Shown here one piece after another: positions 1-7,777 of a stretch of DNA of 34,077 bases. Position numbers and translations under genes: made by a program. Each line of letters opens with the position of its first letter. Within the stretch, counting starts at the first letter, position 1. Source of the stretch: an uncultured Clostridia bacterium. GTDB lineage: Bacteria; Bacillota; Clostridia; TANB77; CAG-508. Location: the NCBI GenBank assembly GCA_947628775.1, contig CANRBI010000008.1, positions 1 through 34,077 on the forward strand, in the 5' to 3' direction. Under the pieces are notes generated by a model. The model saw only the letters and a list, made by a program, of their open reading frames with translations. It made no database searches and was not told the origin of the DNA.

Positions 1-2137
1 TGTTTTCTTCTTGTTTCCATACATATTTTAGACTACTTTCATTTATGTTTGTTCCTTCTTCGTCTGTTACTGTTATTGTTGTACTTTGGCTTTGTTTGTA
101 ATCTTTGCTTTCTTTTGTTGCAAATTCTATTTTTGGTCCTGTGCTGTCAAATTTGTATTCTACTGATGCTGTTATTGCTTTTGTGTTTTCTGCTTGGTCT
201 GTTAAGTTCTCTACATGTATATATAGATAGTATGTTCCTGTTATGTCTGTTTTTTCTGGTAGTTTGCCTGTTGCTTTTTTTGTTTCTGTTCCTTGTACTT
301 CTATTGTTATATTACCATCTACTTCTCCTGACCATGTTGGTTCTTCTTGTTCTTGTACCCATTTGTATTTTATTTCATATTGTCCTGCTTTTAGTCCACT
401 TTTTTCATCTTCTATTGATATTGTTACTTGTCTTGATTTTTTATTTGTTGTTTCTTCTCCATTTGTTTCTATGTGCATTGTTGGGTCTTCTGTATCTATT
501 TTGTCTATTGTTACTTCTGTTGGCTCTTCTGTTATATTTCCTTCATTATCTTTTGCCCATACATATCTTTTTCCTTCTGGATATGAGTCTGCACTTTGCC
601 ATGTTGTTTCTTCTGTTGCTTGCCATTCTGGTGCTTCTTTATCTGGTTTTGTTTTTTCTTCTGTTATTGCATATCCTGCTATTCCTGTTCCTTTTTCTCC
701 ATCATTTGCTTGTACTTCTATTTTCTTGTTTGTGTTTGACCATCCTTCTGGTATTGCTTTTGCACTTGTTATTGTTGGGGCTGTTTTGTCTTCTATCATA
801 CCGTCTACATGTACCGTTTCTTCTTTTGTTATTTGTTTTCCACTTCTTGTTGTTCCTTCTACTTTTACTGTGTAGTCTCCGTTTTGTGGTATTTTGTATT
901 TTTTGTTTCCTTGCTCATCTGTTTCTATTTCTGGCTCTATTTGTTCTCCATTTGGTCCTGTTACTGTTATTTGTACATCTTGTAATTCATCTTCATTTGG
1001 TACATCTACATGTAGTTCTAATTCATCATATTGTACTCCTGGTACTGTTTCTGTTCCTCCTGGTTGGGTTAGTTTTGTTTCTATTTCTGGTTCTGTTGGT
1101 TCTGGTTTTACATTTTCTACATGCAATGTTTCTTCTTTTGTTATTTCTTTTCCGCTCTTTGTTTTTCCTTTTACTTCTACTGTGTAGTCTCCGTTTTGTG
1201 GTATTTTGTATTTTTTGTTTCCTTGGTCATCTAGTTCTTCTTCTGGTTGGATTATATTTCCTTCTGAGTCTTTTACTGTTACTTCTATATCTGTTAGTTC
1301 ATCTTCATTTGGCACTCCTACATGTAGTTCTACTTCGTCGTATTGTTCTCCTGGTCTTGTTTCTGTTCCATCTGGTGTTGTTAATTTTGTTTCTATTTCT
1401 GGTTCTGTTGGTTCTGATTCTTTGTTTCCTACATGTACTGTCTTTCTTTCGGTTTTTTCTACTCCGTCTTTTGTTCCTTTTACTTCTATTGTATAGTCTC
1501 CATCTCCTGGTACTACTGCTTTCTTTCCTCCTTGGCCGTCATCTTCCCATTGTACTTCTACATCTCGTCCTTCGGAGTCTTTTACTGTTATTTCTACATC
1601 TTCATCAAAATCGCCTTCATTTGGTACTGTTACGTGTAACTCTACATTTTCATATGTTTGCTCTTCATCTATTGGGTCTCCTCCTACTTGGGTTACACCT
1701 ACTTCTACTTCTGGCCAGATTCCTTCTTTTTGTTTTGTTCCTTTTACTTCTCCACTTTCTCCATCTACTACATACTCATTTTCATCTGTTTCCACTATTA
1801 TATCCCCATTTTCGTCTTCGTGGAATTTTGGGTTTACTGACTCTAAGTCTCTTTCTACTTTTTCTTTGAATTTGTCTTTGTCAAATTTGTTTTCTTCTGC
1901 ATAGATTTCTAATGAGTCTAGTGTTAATTGTTCTTGTTCTTGAGCTCTTTTGGTTAAGTCACGTGCTTGTGCAGCTCTTCTTAGTATACCATTATCACCT
2001 GTTAAAGAAACTAAAGAGACTCCTGCCAATATTAATATTACAATTATAGTTATTACTAAAGCTACTAATGTTATACCTCTGTTAGTATTTAAATTATATT
2101 GTTTTGATGCTTTGCTTAAAATTTCTTTTTTTCTCAT
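1..2137 (-). CDS. Large prepilin-signal, Ig-like-repeat surface protein, 5' part (partial, runs off left edge)
   Basis: This is an open minus-strand frame of about 712 codons to the window edge. The ORF track omits it because it has no stop inside the window. I chose the ATG at 2137 because GGAGG lies 9 nt upstream. The N-terminus reads MRKKEIL...NRGITLVALVITII, a type IV prepilin-like basic leader, Gly and hydrophobic helix. Position 5 after the Gly is Ala, not the Glu usual in pilins. A charged coiled stretch (DNGILRRAAQARDL...) follows, then three tandem repeats of about 104 residues (VELHVTVPNE... GDYTIEVKG...), then Ig-like modules ending in YKFDSTGPKIEF. It is closely paralogous to the 29668-33768 protein, including near-identical DNA at the left edge. 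I infer a cell-surface or envelope protein that is long, acidic and Lys/Glu/Thr-rich. The missing C-terminus may carry the same FGE-like domain as the paralogue. No enzymatic function is claimed. Confidence 0.85.
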   Translation of the reverse strand, partial: MRKKEILSKASKQYNLNTNRGITLVALVITIIVILILAGVSLVSLTGDNGILRRAAQARDLTKRAQEQEQLTLDSLEIYAEENKFDKDKFKEKVERDLESVNPKFHEDENGDIIVETDENEYVVDGESGEVKGTKQKEGIWPEVEVGVTQVGGDPIDEEQTYENVELHVTVPNEGDFDEDVEITVKDSEGRDVEVQWEDDGQGGKKAVVPGDGDYTIEVKGTKDGVEKTERKTVHVGNKESEPTEPEIETKLTTPDGTETRPGEQYDEVELHVGVPNEDELTDIEVTVKDSEGNIIQPEEELDDQGNKKYKIPQNGDYTVEVKGKTKSGKEITKEETLHVENVKPEPTEPEIETKLTQPGGTETVPGVQYDELELHVDVPNEDELQDVQITVTGPNGEQIEPEIETDEQGNKKYKIPQNGDYTVKVEGTTRSGKQITKEETVHVDGMIEDKTAPTITSAKAIPEGWSNTNKKIEVQANDGEKGTGIAGYAITEEKTKPDKEAPEWQATEETTWQSADSYPEGKRYVWAKDNEGNITEEPTEVTIDKIDTEDPTMHIETNGEETTNKKSRQVTISIEDEKSGLKAGQYEIKYKWVQEQEEPTWSGEVDGNITIEVQGTETKKATGKLPEKTDITGTYYLYIHVENLTDQAENTKAITASVEYKFDSTGPKIEFATKESKDYKQSQSTTITVTDEEGTNINESSLKYVWKQEEN
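805..1740 (-). repeat. Three in-frame tandem repeats (~310 bp, ~104 aa) inside the left surface protein
   Basis: Homologous landmarks recur with a period of about 309-312 bp. TGTAGTCTCC occurs at 871 and again at 1183, and the related TATAGTCTCC occurs at 1492. The encoded units each contain a VELHV.VPNE segment, a GDYT.EVKG segment and a V.V(E/G/D) linker rich in PEPTEPE. The paralogue at the right end has only one unit, so the copy number has changed by internal duplication or deletion. Unit boundaries are approximate. Confidence 0.8.
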
Positions 2138-2184
2138 TACTATTGCCTCCAAAATATTATTTTTACTAATTTACTAATAGATTT

Positions 2185-2286
2185 TTATTTTTTATAGTAG
2201 TTCATGTTTTTAATGTAGGCTGTCGTCCGTCTTCTGATGTAATATCTTAATTTTTTTAATTTTTGATTATCTTTTGTTTCTTTCAT
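2185..2286 (-). CDS. Small basic 33-aa ORF upstream of the left surface-protein gene
   Basis: The ORF is too short for the ORF track. The ATG at 2286 follows an AAAGGAG Shine-Dalgarno site 8-9 nt upstream, and the TAA lies 47 bp before the start of the surface-protein gene, so the two could share a transcript. The peptide (MKETKDNQKLKKLRYYIRRR...YYKK) has about a third Lys/Arg, several Tyr, and no hydrophobic or signal segment. I recognise no family. It could be a leader peptide, a small nucleic-acid-binding protein or a chance ORF. The good ribosome site argues for translation. The other paralogue at 33768 has no equivalent ORF. Confidence 0.5.
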   Translation of the reverse strand: MKETKDNQKLKKLRYYIRRRTTAYIKNMNYYKK

Positions 2287-2460
2287 TATAATTTTCTCCT
2301 TTCTTTAGTTAAAATTTCCTCTTTTGATTATTTTTTGGGATTTGTTTTTATTTTGATTAAAATTTTATGATGTTATAAAAATGAGGTAAAGTCTAAATAT
2401 AAAGGGCTTTGTTACAATTTATTCTATAAAAAAATATTTTTAGACATTTTTCATTTTTTA

Positions 2461-2500
2461 TATTCTATCATATTTACTTTTATTCTATCATACTTACTTT
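2461..2500. repeat. Two tandem 20-bp repeats in the divergent intergenic region
   Basis: TATTCTATCATATTTACTTT is followed directly by TATTCTATCATACTTACTTT, with one mismatch. The pair lies between the leftward surface-protein unit and the rightward XRE gene, about 45 bp before the latter's predicted -35. It is a plausible operator, possibly for the adjacent XRE regulator, but it could also be a low-complexity duplication. Confidence 0.5.
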
Positions 2501-2542
2501 AATCTTTCAAGTATTATTTAGATATTTTAAAGTAATATTTTC

Positions 2543-2571
2543 TTCTCATAAATTCACATTATTTGTATAAT
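2543..2571 (+). promoter_or_regulatory. Predicted sigma-A promoter for XRE gene 1
   Basis: TTCTCA at 2543-2548 and a consensus TATAAT at 2566-2571 are separated by 17 bp. The predicted start falls about 75 nt before the ATG at 2652. The -35 is weak, 4 of 6 matches. Confidence 0.5.
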
Positions 2572-2651
2572 AATAAGTAATATAATTTTTATTTGTTTTG
2601 TAAATGATTAAATTAATATTTATATAACTTATTTTTAATGAGGTGTGTTTA

Positions 2652-2999
2652 ATGAAAAAAGAAATTGATAAACATGATGTACTTTGTACTCTTGGAAAAA
2701 ATATCAAAAAAATACGTTTATTAAAGGGTTTGAGTCAAGAAAGCTTAGATAATGATTTACAAAAATCTGTAAATTTTATTAGTTTGGTTGAAAATGGAAA
2801 AACCGGTCTTAGTGTGCAAACTTTAGTAGATATTTGCGATGTTCTTGATGTTGATGTTAATAGTTTGTTTGCTGGTATTATTTCTCCAGCTAGCACAAAT
2901 AATGATAGTTTTGATTTTAATACTCTAAAATTATTTGAAGAAAAAGATAAAAATATTGTTAATAATCTTATAAATTATATAATCGATTCAAAAAATTAA
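2652..2999 (+). CDS. XRE-family (Cro/CI-type) transcriptional regulator 1
   Basis: This is a 115-aa cytosolic DNA-binding protein. Residues ~10-65 form a lambda-repressor-like helix-turn-helix (LGKNIKKIRLLKGLSQE...FISLVENGKTGLSVQTLVDICDVLDV), the classic HTH_3 layout. The C-terminal ~40 residues are short and polar with no recognisable sensor domain. The track starts at a GTG at 2643, but that codon overlaps the GAGGTG ribosome site, so I place the start at the ATG at 2652. It is divergent from the surface-protein gene and may control it or itself through the 20-bp tandem repeats. That role is inference. Confidence 0.85.
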   Translation: MKKEIDKHDVLCTLGKNIKKIRLLKGLSQESLDNDLQKSVNFISLVENGKTGLSVQTLVDICDVLDVDVNSLFAGIISPASTNNDSFDFNTLKLFEEKDKNIVNNLINYIIDSKN

Positions 3000-3041
3000 T
3001 ATTAAAATTTTGTCAATTTTATATTCTTTTGTTTTTTTATA

Positions 3042-3050
3042 TGTTATAAT
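3042..3050 (+). promoter_or_regulatory. Extended -10 promoter (TGTTATAAT) for XRE gene 2
   Basis: TGTTATAAT is an extended -10 element with no clear -35. If it is used, the XRE2 mRNA has an untranslated leader of about 260 nt. Confidence 0.4.
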
Positions 3051-3319
3051 TATATTAATTAATTTGTTATTTTGTCCTACGTTGCCGATATGTAGGATTT
3101 AATTCAAATCATTTTTGTAACGCATTTCCGATAATATGTGGATTATATTTCATTCTATTTTTTCCCAAATTTTGCTATTCTTATCTTATATTATTAAAAT
3201 TATTTTTCGGAATTTAGTTTAAATCAATTTATAATACAAATACTAATATCACACAATTATTAATTTTTATAGAAAGGAGTATATGATTATTTATTTTTAA
3301 ATTTTCATACAAAATAATT
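3051..3319 (+). other. Long 5' leader of XRE gene 2 with hairpin and imperfect direct repeats
   Basis: There is no gene here. TCCTAC/GTAGGA (3075-3080, 3092-3097) can form a hairpin. Part of it (CCGATATGTAGGATTT) is imperfectly repeated about 50 bp on as CCGATAATATGTGGATTAT. Near the end an AAAGGAG sits 3 nt before a five-codon ORF (MIIYF). The XRE2 ATG itself has no ribosome site. Confidence 0.35.
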
Positions 3320-3664
3320 ATGAGTGCTAAAGGTAAAAAAATATTAATTGGTTCTAAGTTAAAAAGAATAAGAAAATCTTCTGGTTTTACTCAAGAACAG
3401 GTAGCTGAAAAACTAGGTTTAGCTCCTCGTTATATTTCAGATTTAGAAAGAGATAAAACAAAAGGTAGTTTGGATACTTTTGTTAAATTATGTAATGTTT
3501 ATAATGTTACTCCTTCTTATGTATTAGAAGATTATATACATTTTAAAGGTTCTGAATATATTGACGAGTCTATTGCCGGTTATAACTCTCTTTCTGATTA
3601 TGAGAAAGATATTGTCATTGAGTTAATTAGTTTTATGAATACAAAGAAGAAGTTAAAAAAGTAG
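3320..3664 (+). CDS. XRE-family transcriptional regulator 2
   Basis: This 114-aa protein has an HTH_3 domain at residues ~10-70 (GSKLKRIRKSSGFTQEQVAEKLGLAPRYISDLERDKTKGSLDTFVKLCNVYNVTPSYVLEDY). The C-terminal helix (YNSLSDYEKDIVIELISFMN) resembles the short helical tails of Firmicute XRE regulators. It shares only family-level similarity with XRE regulator 1. The start is odd: no Shine-Dalgarno precedes the ATG, while an AAAGGAG is 40 nt upstream before a five-codon ORF, and an in-frame stop at 3284 excludes a longer protein. Translation may be leaderless, coupled or weak. The stop lies inside a bidirectional terminator shared with the convergent gene. The target is unknown. Confidence 0.85.
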   Translation: MSAKGKKILIGSKLKRIRKSSGFTQEQVAEKLGLAPRYISDLERDKTKGSLDTFVKLCNVYNVTPSYVLEDYIHFKGSEYIDESIAGYNSLSDYEKDIVIELISFMNTKKKLKK

Positions 3665-3682
3665 TTTTAAAACTACTTTTTT
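3655..3682. terminator. Bidirectional terminator between convergent genes
   Basis: GTAGTTTTAAAACTAC (3661-3676) is a perfect palindrome flanked by A-runs and T-runs, so it terminates in both directions. It contains the stop codons of both XRE gene 2 and the opposing small gene. Confidence 0.8.
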
Positions 3683-3957
3683 TCAATACTTTGCATTATT
3701 AAGCATACAGCAGTTCTAAAACCTAAAGAGAATTCAAATTCTGATTCAATCGCTCCTTTTTGAGAAGAATATTCATTGTATTTATCAAGCTCTTTTTTTA
3801 AATTCATGTTTGATTTTACTAAATCATGATATAAGGTTTCTCTTTTTTCCAATATAGTTTTGTATTCATCTGTTTCTGGCATCCTTTCTGCAAGCCATGT
3901 ATCTCCATAGTAAATATTTTGAATCCAATCTTCTTCCAACCATTGCTTTAAATCCAT
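3673..3957 (-). CDS. Small cytosolic protein of unknown function (DUF6809-like)
   Basis: This 94-aa protein (MDLKQWLEEDWIQNIYYGDTWLAERMPETDEYKTILEKRETLYHDL...) has a central amphipathic, probably coiled-coil helix (ILEKRETLYHDLVKSNMNLKKELDKYNEYSSQKGAIESEFEFSLGFRTAVCLIM). There is no signal peptide or membrane segment. GGAGGAG lies just upstream of the ATG, and a good sigma-A promoter is found 70-95 bp upstream. The layout resembles the DUF6809 small proteins found beside regulators in Clostridia. That family assignment is from memory and tentative. It is convergent with XRE gene 2. Confidence 0.7.
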   Translation of the reverse strand: MDLKQWLEEDWIQNIYYGDTWLAERMPETDEYKTILEKRETLYHDLVKSNMNLKKELDKYNEYSSQKGAIESEFEFSLGFRTAVCLIMQSIEKK

Positions 3958-4023
3958 TTTTCTCCTCCTTTTACTTTTGTATTTTTTGCTTCATTTAAGT
4001 ACTCTTTTGTATTTGATGATAAC

Positions 4024-4052
4024 ATTATAACATATGGTTTCCGTTTTGGCAA
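4024..4052 (-). promoter_or_regulatory. Sigma-A promoter of the small 94-aa gene
   Basis: On the minus strand, TTGCCA (4047-4052), a 17-bp spacer and TATAAT (4024-4029). Confidence 0.65.
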
Positions 4053-4142
4053 CAAGTTTTTTAAATTTTTTATATTTATTTTTTTGAAATTTGCAATACC
4101 TTGTAATTAGATATTTTAACAGGGCAAAATTTTTTCACTCAC

Positions 4143-4173
4143 AAAAAAATACCAATACTTCATATATTGGCAT
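4143..4173 (-). terminator. Rho-independent terminator after rplS
   Basis: On the minus strand, ATGCCAATA, a 7-nt loop and TATTGGTAT are followed by TTTTTTTG. It lies 43 bp past the rplS stop and closes the translation operon. Confidence 0.8.
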
Positions 4174-4215
4174 TTTATTTTATATTAAGTTTATTTTTTG
4201 TTTATTTTTTTGTTA

Positions 4216-4857
4216 TTATTCAGCTTTTTCTTCTTCTGATTTAACTTGTTCAACTGGTTCTTCTTTTACTGTATCTACAACTTCTTGTACTTCAACTTTT
4301 TCGTCTTTAACAGCTGGGTCTTCTTCTGGAGCTGATTCTGGTTTTTGAGCTGGTTCTTCTTTTACAGCTTCTTCTGCTTTTGGCTCTTCTTTTACTTCTG
4401 GTTCTTGTATAGATGTAGTAACTTCTTCTACAGTTTCAGTAGCTGGTTCTTCAACTGGTGCTTCTTCTTGTGCTAAATCTTCTTTTATGATTATTTCTTT
4501 GTCTTCTATTCTAGCACCAATTTTTTCCTTAGTTTTTGCTGCTTTTCCTAGTCTGTCTCTTAGGTAATATAGTTTTGCACGTCTTGCTTTTCCTACTCTT
4601 ACTAGTTCTACTTTTTCTACTAGTGGTGAATGAATTAAAAATGTTTTTTCAACTCCTACTCCATAAGAGATTTTTCTTACTGTAAATGTTTGGTTTACTC
4701 CTCCACCTTGTACTTTGATTATGATTCCTTCAAATACTTGTATTCTTTCTTTGTTTCCTTCTTTAATTCTAACATGTACTCTTACTGTGTTTCCAACTTT
4801 TAATTCAGGAACTTTATTCTTAAGTTGTTCGTGTTCAATTGATTTTATAATATCCAT
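4216..4857 (-). CDS. rplS: Large-subunit ribosomal protein bL19 with a long acidic C-terminal extension
   Basis: Residues ~1-120 are a full bL19 ([36 protein letters not shown]...[51 protein letters not shown]), which sits at the 30S-50S interface. Normal bL19 ends near here at about 115-120 aa. This protein runs to 213 aa, adding ~90 residues made almost only of Glu, Pro, Val, Lys, Ala and Thr (repeated EEP/KEEP motifs). The tail is low-complexity, strongly acidic and presumably disordered. GGAGG lies about 10 nt before the ATG. It is the last gene of the operon, 8 bp after trmD. The core call is certain. The role of the tail is unknown. Confidence 0.97.
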   Translation of the reverse strand: MDIIKSIEHEQLKNKVPELKVGNTVRVHVRIKEGNKERIQVFEGIIIKVQGGGVNQTFTVRKISYGVGVEKTFLIHSPLVEKVELVRVGKARRAKLYYLRDRLGKAAKTKEKIGARIEDKEIIIKEDLAQEEAPVEEPATETVEEVTTSIQEPEVKEEPKAEEAVKEEPAQKPESAPEEDPAVKDEKVEVQEVVDTVKEEPVEQVKSEEEKAE

Positions 4858-4865
4858 TTTAGAAT

Positions 4866-5624
4866 TTACCTCCTTCTTCTTTTTTTGAGCGGTGCCTTTC
4901 TTGTTGTGGCACTTCTTTTTATTTTTTCTAAAATTTCTTGTTCTTGCTTAGTTAGTTTGTATTTTTTTAATAAGTCTGGTCTTTTTATATATGTGTTTTT
5001 TAAAGATTGTTCTTTTCGCCATTTGTCTATGTTTTCATGATGACCTGATAATAAAACTTCTGGTACTTTTATGTTTTCGTATATTTCTGGTCTTGTGTAT
5101 TGTGGATATTCTAGAAGTCCATGTGAAAATGATTCCTCTTTTGTAGATTCTTCATTTAGTACTCCTTCTACATATCTACTAATACTGTCTATTAAAACCA
5201 TTGCTGGGAGTTCTCCTCCTGTTAAAACATAGTCTCCTATTGAGATTTCTTCATCTACGATTTCGTCTAGTACCCTTTGGTCTATTCCTTCATAATGTCC
5301 ACATAGTATAATTAAATGTTCTTGTTTTGATAATTGTTCAACTTTTTTTTGGTTTAGTAACTTTCCTTGTGGTGACATGTATATGACTTTTGATTTGCTA
5401 GTTTGAACAGAGTTGTATGCTTTTTTTACAACATCTGGCATTATTACCATTCCAGCTCCTCCACCATATGGTGTGTCATCTACTTTTTTATGCTTATTTT
5501 CTGAAAAATCTCTGATATTTACTATATTTATTTTTATCAAATCTTTTTCTTGTGCTTTTTCCAGTATGCTGTGGTTTAGAGTTTCAAACATTTCTGGAAA
5601 AAGTGTTAATATATCAAATTGCAT
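4866..5624 (-). CDS. trmD: tRNA (guanine-37-N1)-methyltransferase
   Basis: This 252-aa SPOUT-fold enzyme transfers a methyl group from S-adenosylmethionine to G37 next to the anticodon of certain tRNAs and so prevents +1 frameshifting. Hallmarks are [13 protein letters not shown] at the start, [13 protein letters not shown], the knotted SAM site [12 protein letters not shown] and [15 protein letters not shown]. The track extends six residues to a TTG at 5642. I use the ATG at 5624, which has AAGGA 7 nt upstream and gives the family's usual N-terminus. It lies 14 bp after rimM in the conserved rpsP-khpA-rimM-trmD-rplS order. Confidence 0.97.
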   Translation of the reverse strand: MQFDILTLFPEMFETLNHSILEKAQEKDLIKINIVNIRDFSENKHKKVDDTPYGGGAGMVIMPDVVKKAYNSVQTSKSKVIYMSPQGKLLNQKKVEQLSKQEHLIILCGHYEGIDQRVLDEIVDEEISIGDYVLTGGELPAMVLIDSISRYVEGVLNEESTKEESFSHGLLEYPQYTRPEIYENIKVPEVLLSGHHENIDKWRKEQSLKNTYIKRPDLLKKYKLTKQEQEILEKIKRSATTRKAPLKKRRRR

Positions 5625-5638
5625 TTTTGTTCCTTCTT

Positions 5639-6148
5639 TCAAAGTTCTAGACCTTCTATTATGTGAACAATCATTTTATTTTCATTTAAGTTTACTTCTT
5701 TTATTACTTCTTTTATTGCTGGTAATAAGATTTGTTTGCCTTCTTGATTTTTTACAACATATATGTCATTACTACCTGTGTTATATATGTCTTGCATAAT
5801 TCCTAGTAATTCGTTTTGATCTGTATATACTGACATTCCTAGTAAATCTGCTATGTAGTAGCTTCCTTCTTCTAAAGGTATTGCATCTTTGCGTTCGACT
5901 TTTAATATACCGTTTCGCAAAAGTTCTGCTTCTTCTATTTTGTCTATTCCTTTAAATTTTAGAAGTACCATGTTTTTGTGATATTTTACTTCTTCTATTT
6001 CGTATTGTTTTTTTGTTTTTCTTATTTCAACATATACTTTTTTCAAATTGTCAAATCTTGTAATATCATCTGTGTATGGAACTACTTTTACTGTTCCTTT
6101 TATACCAAATGTATTTACTATTTGACCAATTTCAAAATATTCTTGCAT
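5639..6148 (-). CDS. rimM: 16S rRNA processing / 30S maturation factor RimM
   Basis: At 169 aa it has the usual length. The N-terminal RimM beta-barrel (EYFEIGQIVNTFGIKGTVKVVPYTDDITRFDNLKKVYV) is followed by a PRC-barrel-like domain from ~residue 95 (GSYYIADLLGMSVYTDQNELLGIMQDIYNTGSNDIYVV...ILLPAIKEVI). It binds ribosomal protein uS19 and helps assemble the 30S head. It lies between khpA and trmD as in most Firmicutes. Confidence 0.96.
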   Translation of the reverse strand: MQEYFEIGQIVNTFGIKGTVKVVPYTDDITRFDNLKKVYVEIRKTKKQYEIEEVKYHKNMVLLKFKGIDKIEEAELLRNGILKVERKDAIPLEEGSYYIADLLGMSVYTDQNELLGIMQDIYNTGSNDIYVVKNQEGKQILLPAIKEVIKEVNLNENKMIVHIIEGLEL

Positions 6149-6157
6149 ATATAACTC

Positions 6158-6388
6158 CTAATCTAAAAACTCTACACTAACTCTTTTTCTTTCTTTTGCT
6201 GCAACTGATTTCATAAGTGTTCTTATAGATTTTGCTGTTCTTCCTTGCTTTCCTATAACTTTTCCTATGTCATCTTGTGCAACTTTGACTTCAAAAAGAA
6301 TTTCTTTTGGGTTCACTGTTTCTGTGATTTCTATTTCTTCTTGGTTGTCTACTAGATTTGATATGATGATTTCTAAAATATCTTTCAT
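6158..6388 (-). CDS. khpA: KH-domain RNA-binding protein KhpA (YlqC)
   Basis: This small single KH-domain protein carries a GKVIGKQGRTAKSIRTLM (GxxG) RNA-binding loop. In Gram-positives KhpA partners with KhpB/EloR and affects cell elongation and sRNA-related regulation. The track begins at 6394 (MDMKD...), but that ATG is only 2 nt from the CCTCC complement. The second ATG at 6388 has a normal 8-nt spacing and gives the standard 76-aa MKDILE... start, so I use it. The gene lies between rpsP and rimM, the conserved position. Confidence 0.93.
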   Translation of the reverse strand: MKDILEIIISNLVDNQEEIEITETVNPKEILFEVKVAQDDIGKVIGKQGRTAKSIRTLMKSVAAKERKRVSVEFLD

Positions 6389-6400
6389 ATCCATTTCCTC

Positions 6401-6634
6401 CTATTTTGCATTTTCTATTAATGCTTTTACTGTGTCTGTTGGTTTTGCTCCATTTTTTATCCATTTTTCTACTTTTTCTTTGTCAAGAACTATTGTAGCT
6501 GGATCTGTCATTGGGTCATATGTTCCTATTTTTTCTATTATTTTACCATCTCTTGGACTTCTTGAATCTGCAACTACTATATGGTAAAATGGTGCTTTTT
6601 TCTTTCCTTCTCTTTGTAATCTGATTTTTACCAT
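6401..6634 (-). CDS. rpsP: Small-subunit ribosomal protein bS16
   Basis: [41 protein letters not shown] is the unmistakable bS16 N-terminus. The protein is 77 aa with the ATG at 6634 (GGAGGTG 7 nt upstream). The GTG-type start in the track overlaps the ribosome site. bS16 is an early 30S assembly protein. The gene follows ffh by about 50 bp and leads the rpsP-khpA-rimM-trmD-rplS cluster. Confidence 0.97.
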   Translation of the reverse strand: MVKIRLQREGKKKAPFYHIVVADSRSPRDGKIIEKIGTYDPMTDPATIVLDKEKVEKWIKNGAKPTDTVKALIENAK

Positions 6635-6685
6635 TTTTTTCACCTCCATTATATTTTTATATTTATTTTTAAATTTAATAACTAT

Positions 6686-7777
6686 TTAAAATTTTAAGTT
6701 TTTTAGTGATTTTTCATCAATATTGTTCATTAGTTTTTTCATTCCACTTTTGTTGTTTTTTAATTGTTTCATCATTTTTTGTGTCATTTCAAAAGATTTT
6801 ATGAATTTGTTTACTTCTTGTACTGATGTTCCACTTCCTTTGGCAATTCTTTGTCTACGACTTCCATTTAGTAGTCTTGTATCTCGCTTTTCTTTTGTTG
6901 TCATAGAACATATAATTGCTTCTATTTTTTCAAATTCTTTGTCATCTACTTTTACATCTTTTAATTGGTTCATTCCTGGTATTAGTTTTAATAGTGATGA
7001 AAATGAACCCATTTTTTTGACTTGTCTTAGTTGTGTTAAGTAATCATCTAAATCAAATTTGTTTTTCTTTAATTGTTTTTCTAGTTTTTCTGCTTGTTCT
7101 AAGTCAAATGATTCTTCTGCTTTTTCTATTACTGATAATATGTCTCCCATTCCTAAAATTCTTTGTGCCATTCTGTCTGGGTGGAATATTTCTATATCAC
7201 TTAGCTTTTCTCCTGTTGCTGCAAATTTGATTGGTTTTCCTGTTACTTTTTTTACTGAAAGTGCTGCTCCACCACGTGTGTCACCATCTAGTTTTGTGAG
7301 TACAACTCCGTCTATTCCTACTTCTTTGTTAAATGTGTCTGCTACATTTACTGCTTCTTGTCCTGTCATTGAATCTACAACTAGTAGGATTTCATGTGGT
7401 TTTACAGATGATTTTACATTTTTTAGTTCTTGCATTAGTTCTTCATCTATTTGCAAACGTCCTGCTGTGTCTATTATTATTACATCATTTAGTTTTGATA
7501 TTGCTAAGTTTATTGCTTGTTTTGCAATAAGATTTACATCTTTTGAGTTTTCATTACTATATACTGGTATATTTAATTGTGCTCCTACAACTTGTAATTG
7601 TTTGATAGCTGCTGGCCTGTATACATCACAGGCTACAAGTAATGGCTTTTTTCCTTGTTTTCTAAATGTATTTGCAAGCTTTCCTGCTGTTGTTGTTTTA
7701 CCAGATCCTTGCAAACCTACTAACATTATTATTGTTGGTGGGTTTGGTGTAAAGTTTACTTTACTTTCTGTTCCTCC
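6686..7777 (-). CDS. ffh: Signal recognition particle GTPase Ffh, G and M domains (3' part after a +1 shift)
   Basis: The frame opens at GGT-ESKVNFTPNPPTIIMLVGLQGSGKTTTAGKLA. The track shows only the part from the internal Met at 7726. G1 (GLQGSGKTT), G3 (DTAGR), G4 (TKLD) and G5 (GTGEKLSDIE-type) motifs are present. The M domain follows with the RNA-binding SRRQRIAKGSGTSVQEVN and helical Met-rich segments to ...KSLKNLKF. With 4.5S RNA, Ffh binds signal sequences and delivers ribosomes to FtsY. It has no start codon with a ribosome site of its own. The missing N domain is encoded one frame away immediately upstream (7778-8039). Ffh is essential, so this is more likely recoding or a sequence error than a dead gene. 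Confidence 0.95.
   Translation of the reverse strand, partial: GGTESKVNFTPNPPTIIMLVGLQGSGKTTTAGKLANTFRKQGKKPLLVACDVYRPAAIKQLQVVGAQLNIPVYSNENSKDVNLIAKQAINLAISKLNDVIIIDTAGRLQIDEELMQELKNVKSSVKPHEILLVVDSMTGQEAVNVADTFNKEVGIDGVVLTKLDGDTRGGAALSVKKVTGKPIKFAATGEKLSDIEIFHPDRMAQRILGMGDILSVIEKAEESFDLEQAEKLEKQLKKNKFDLDDYLTQLRQVKKMGSFSSLLKLIPGMNQLKDVKVDDKEFEKIEAIICSMTTKEKRDTRLLNGSRRQRIAKGSGTSVQEVNKFIKSFEMTQKMMKQLKNNKSGMKKLMNNIDEKSLKNLKF

Noticed and set aside
805-1740. CRISPR array
   Set aside because: Units are ~310 bp, imperfect, contiguous and in frame within a protein, so they are coding repeats.
49-1869. 606-aa plus-strand ORF of Leu/Phe/Val
   Set aside because: It is the antisense of the left surface-protein gene; Lys/Glu/Thr-rich minus codons read as Leu/Phe/Cys on the plus strand. 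No ribosome site or family.
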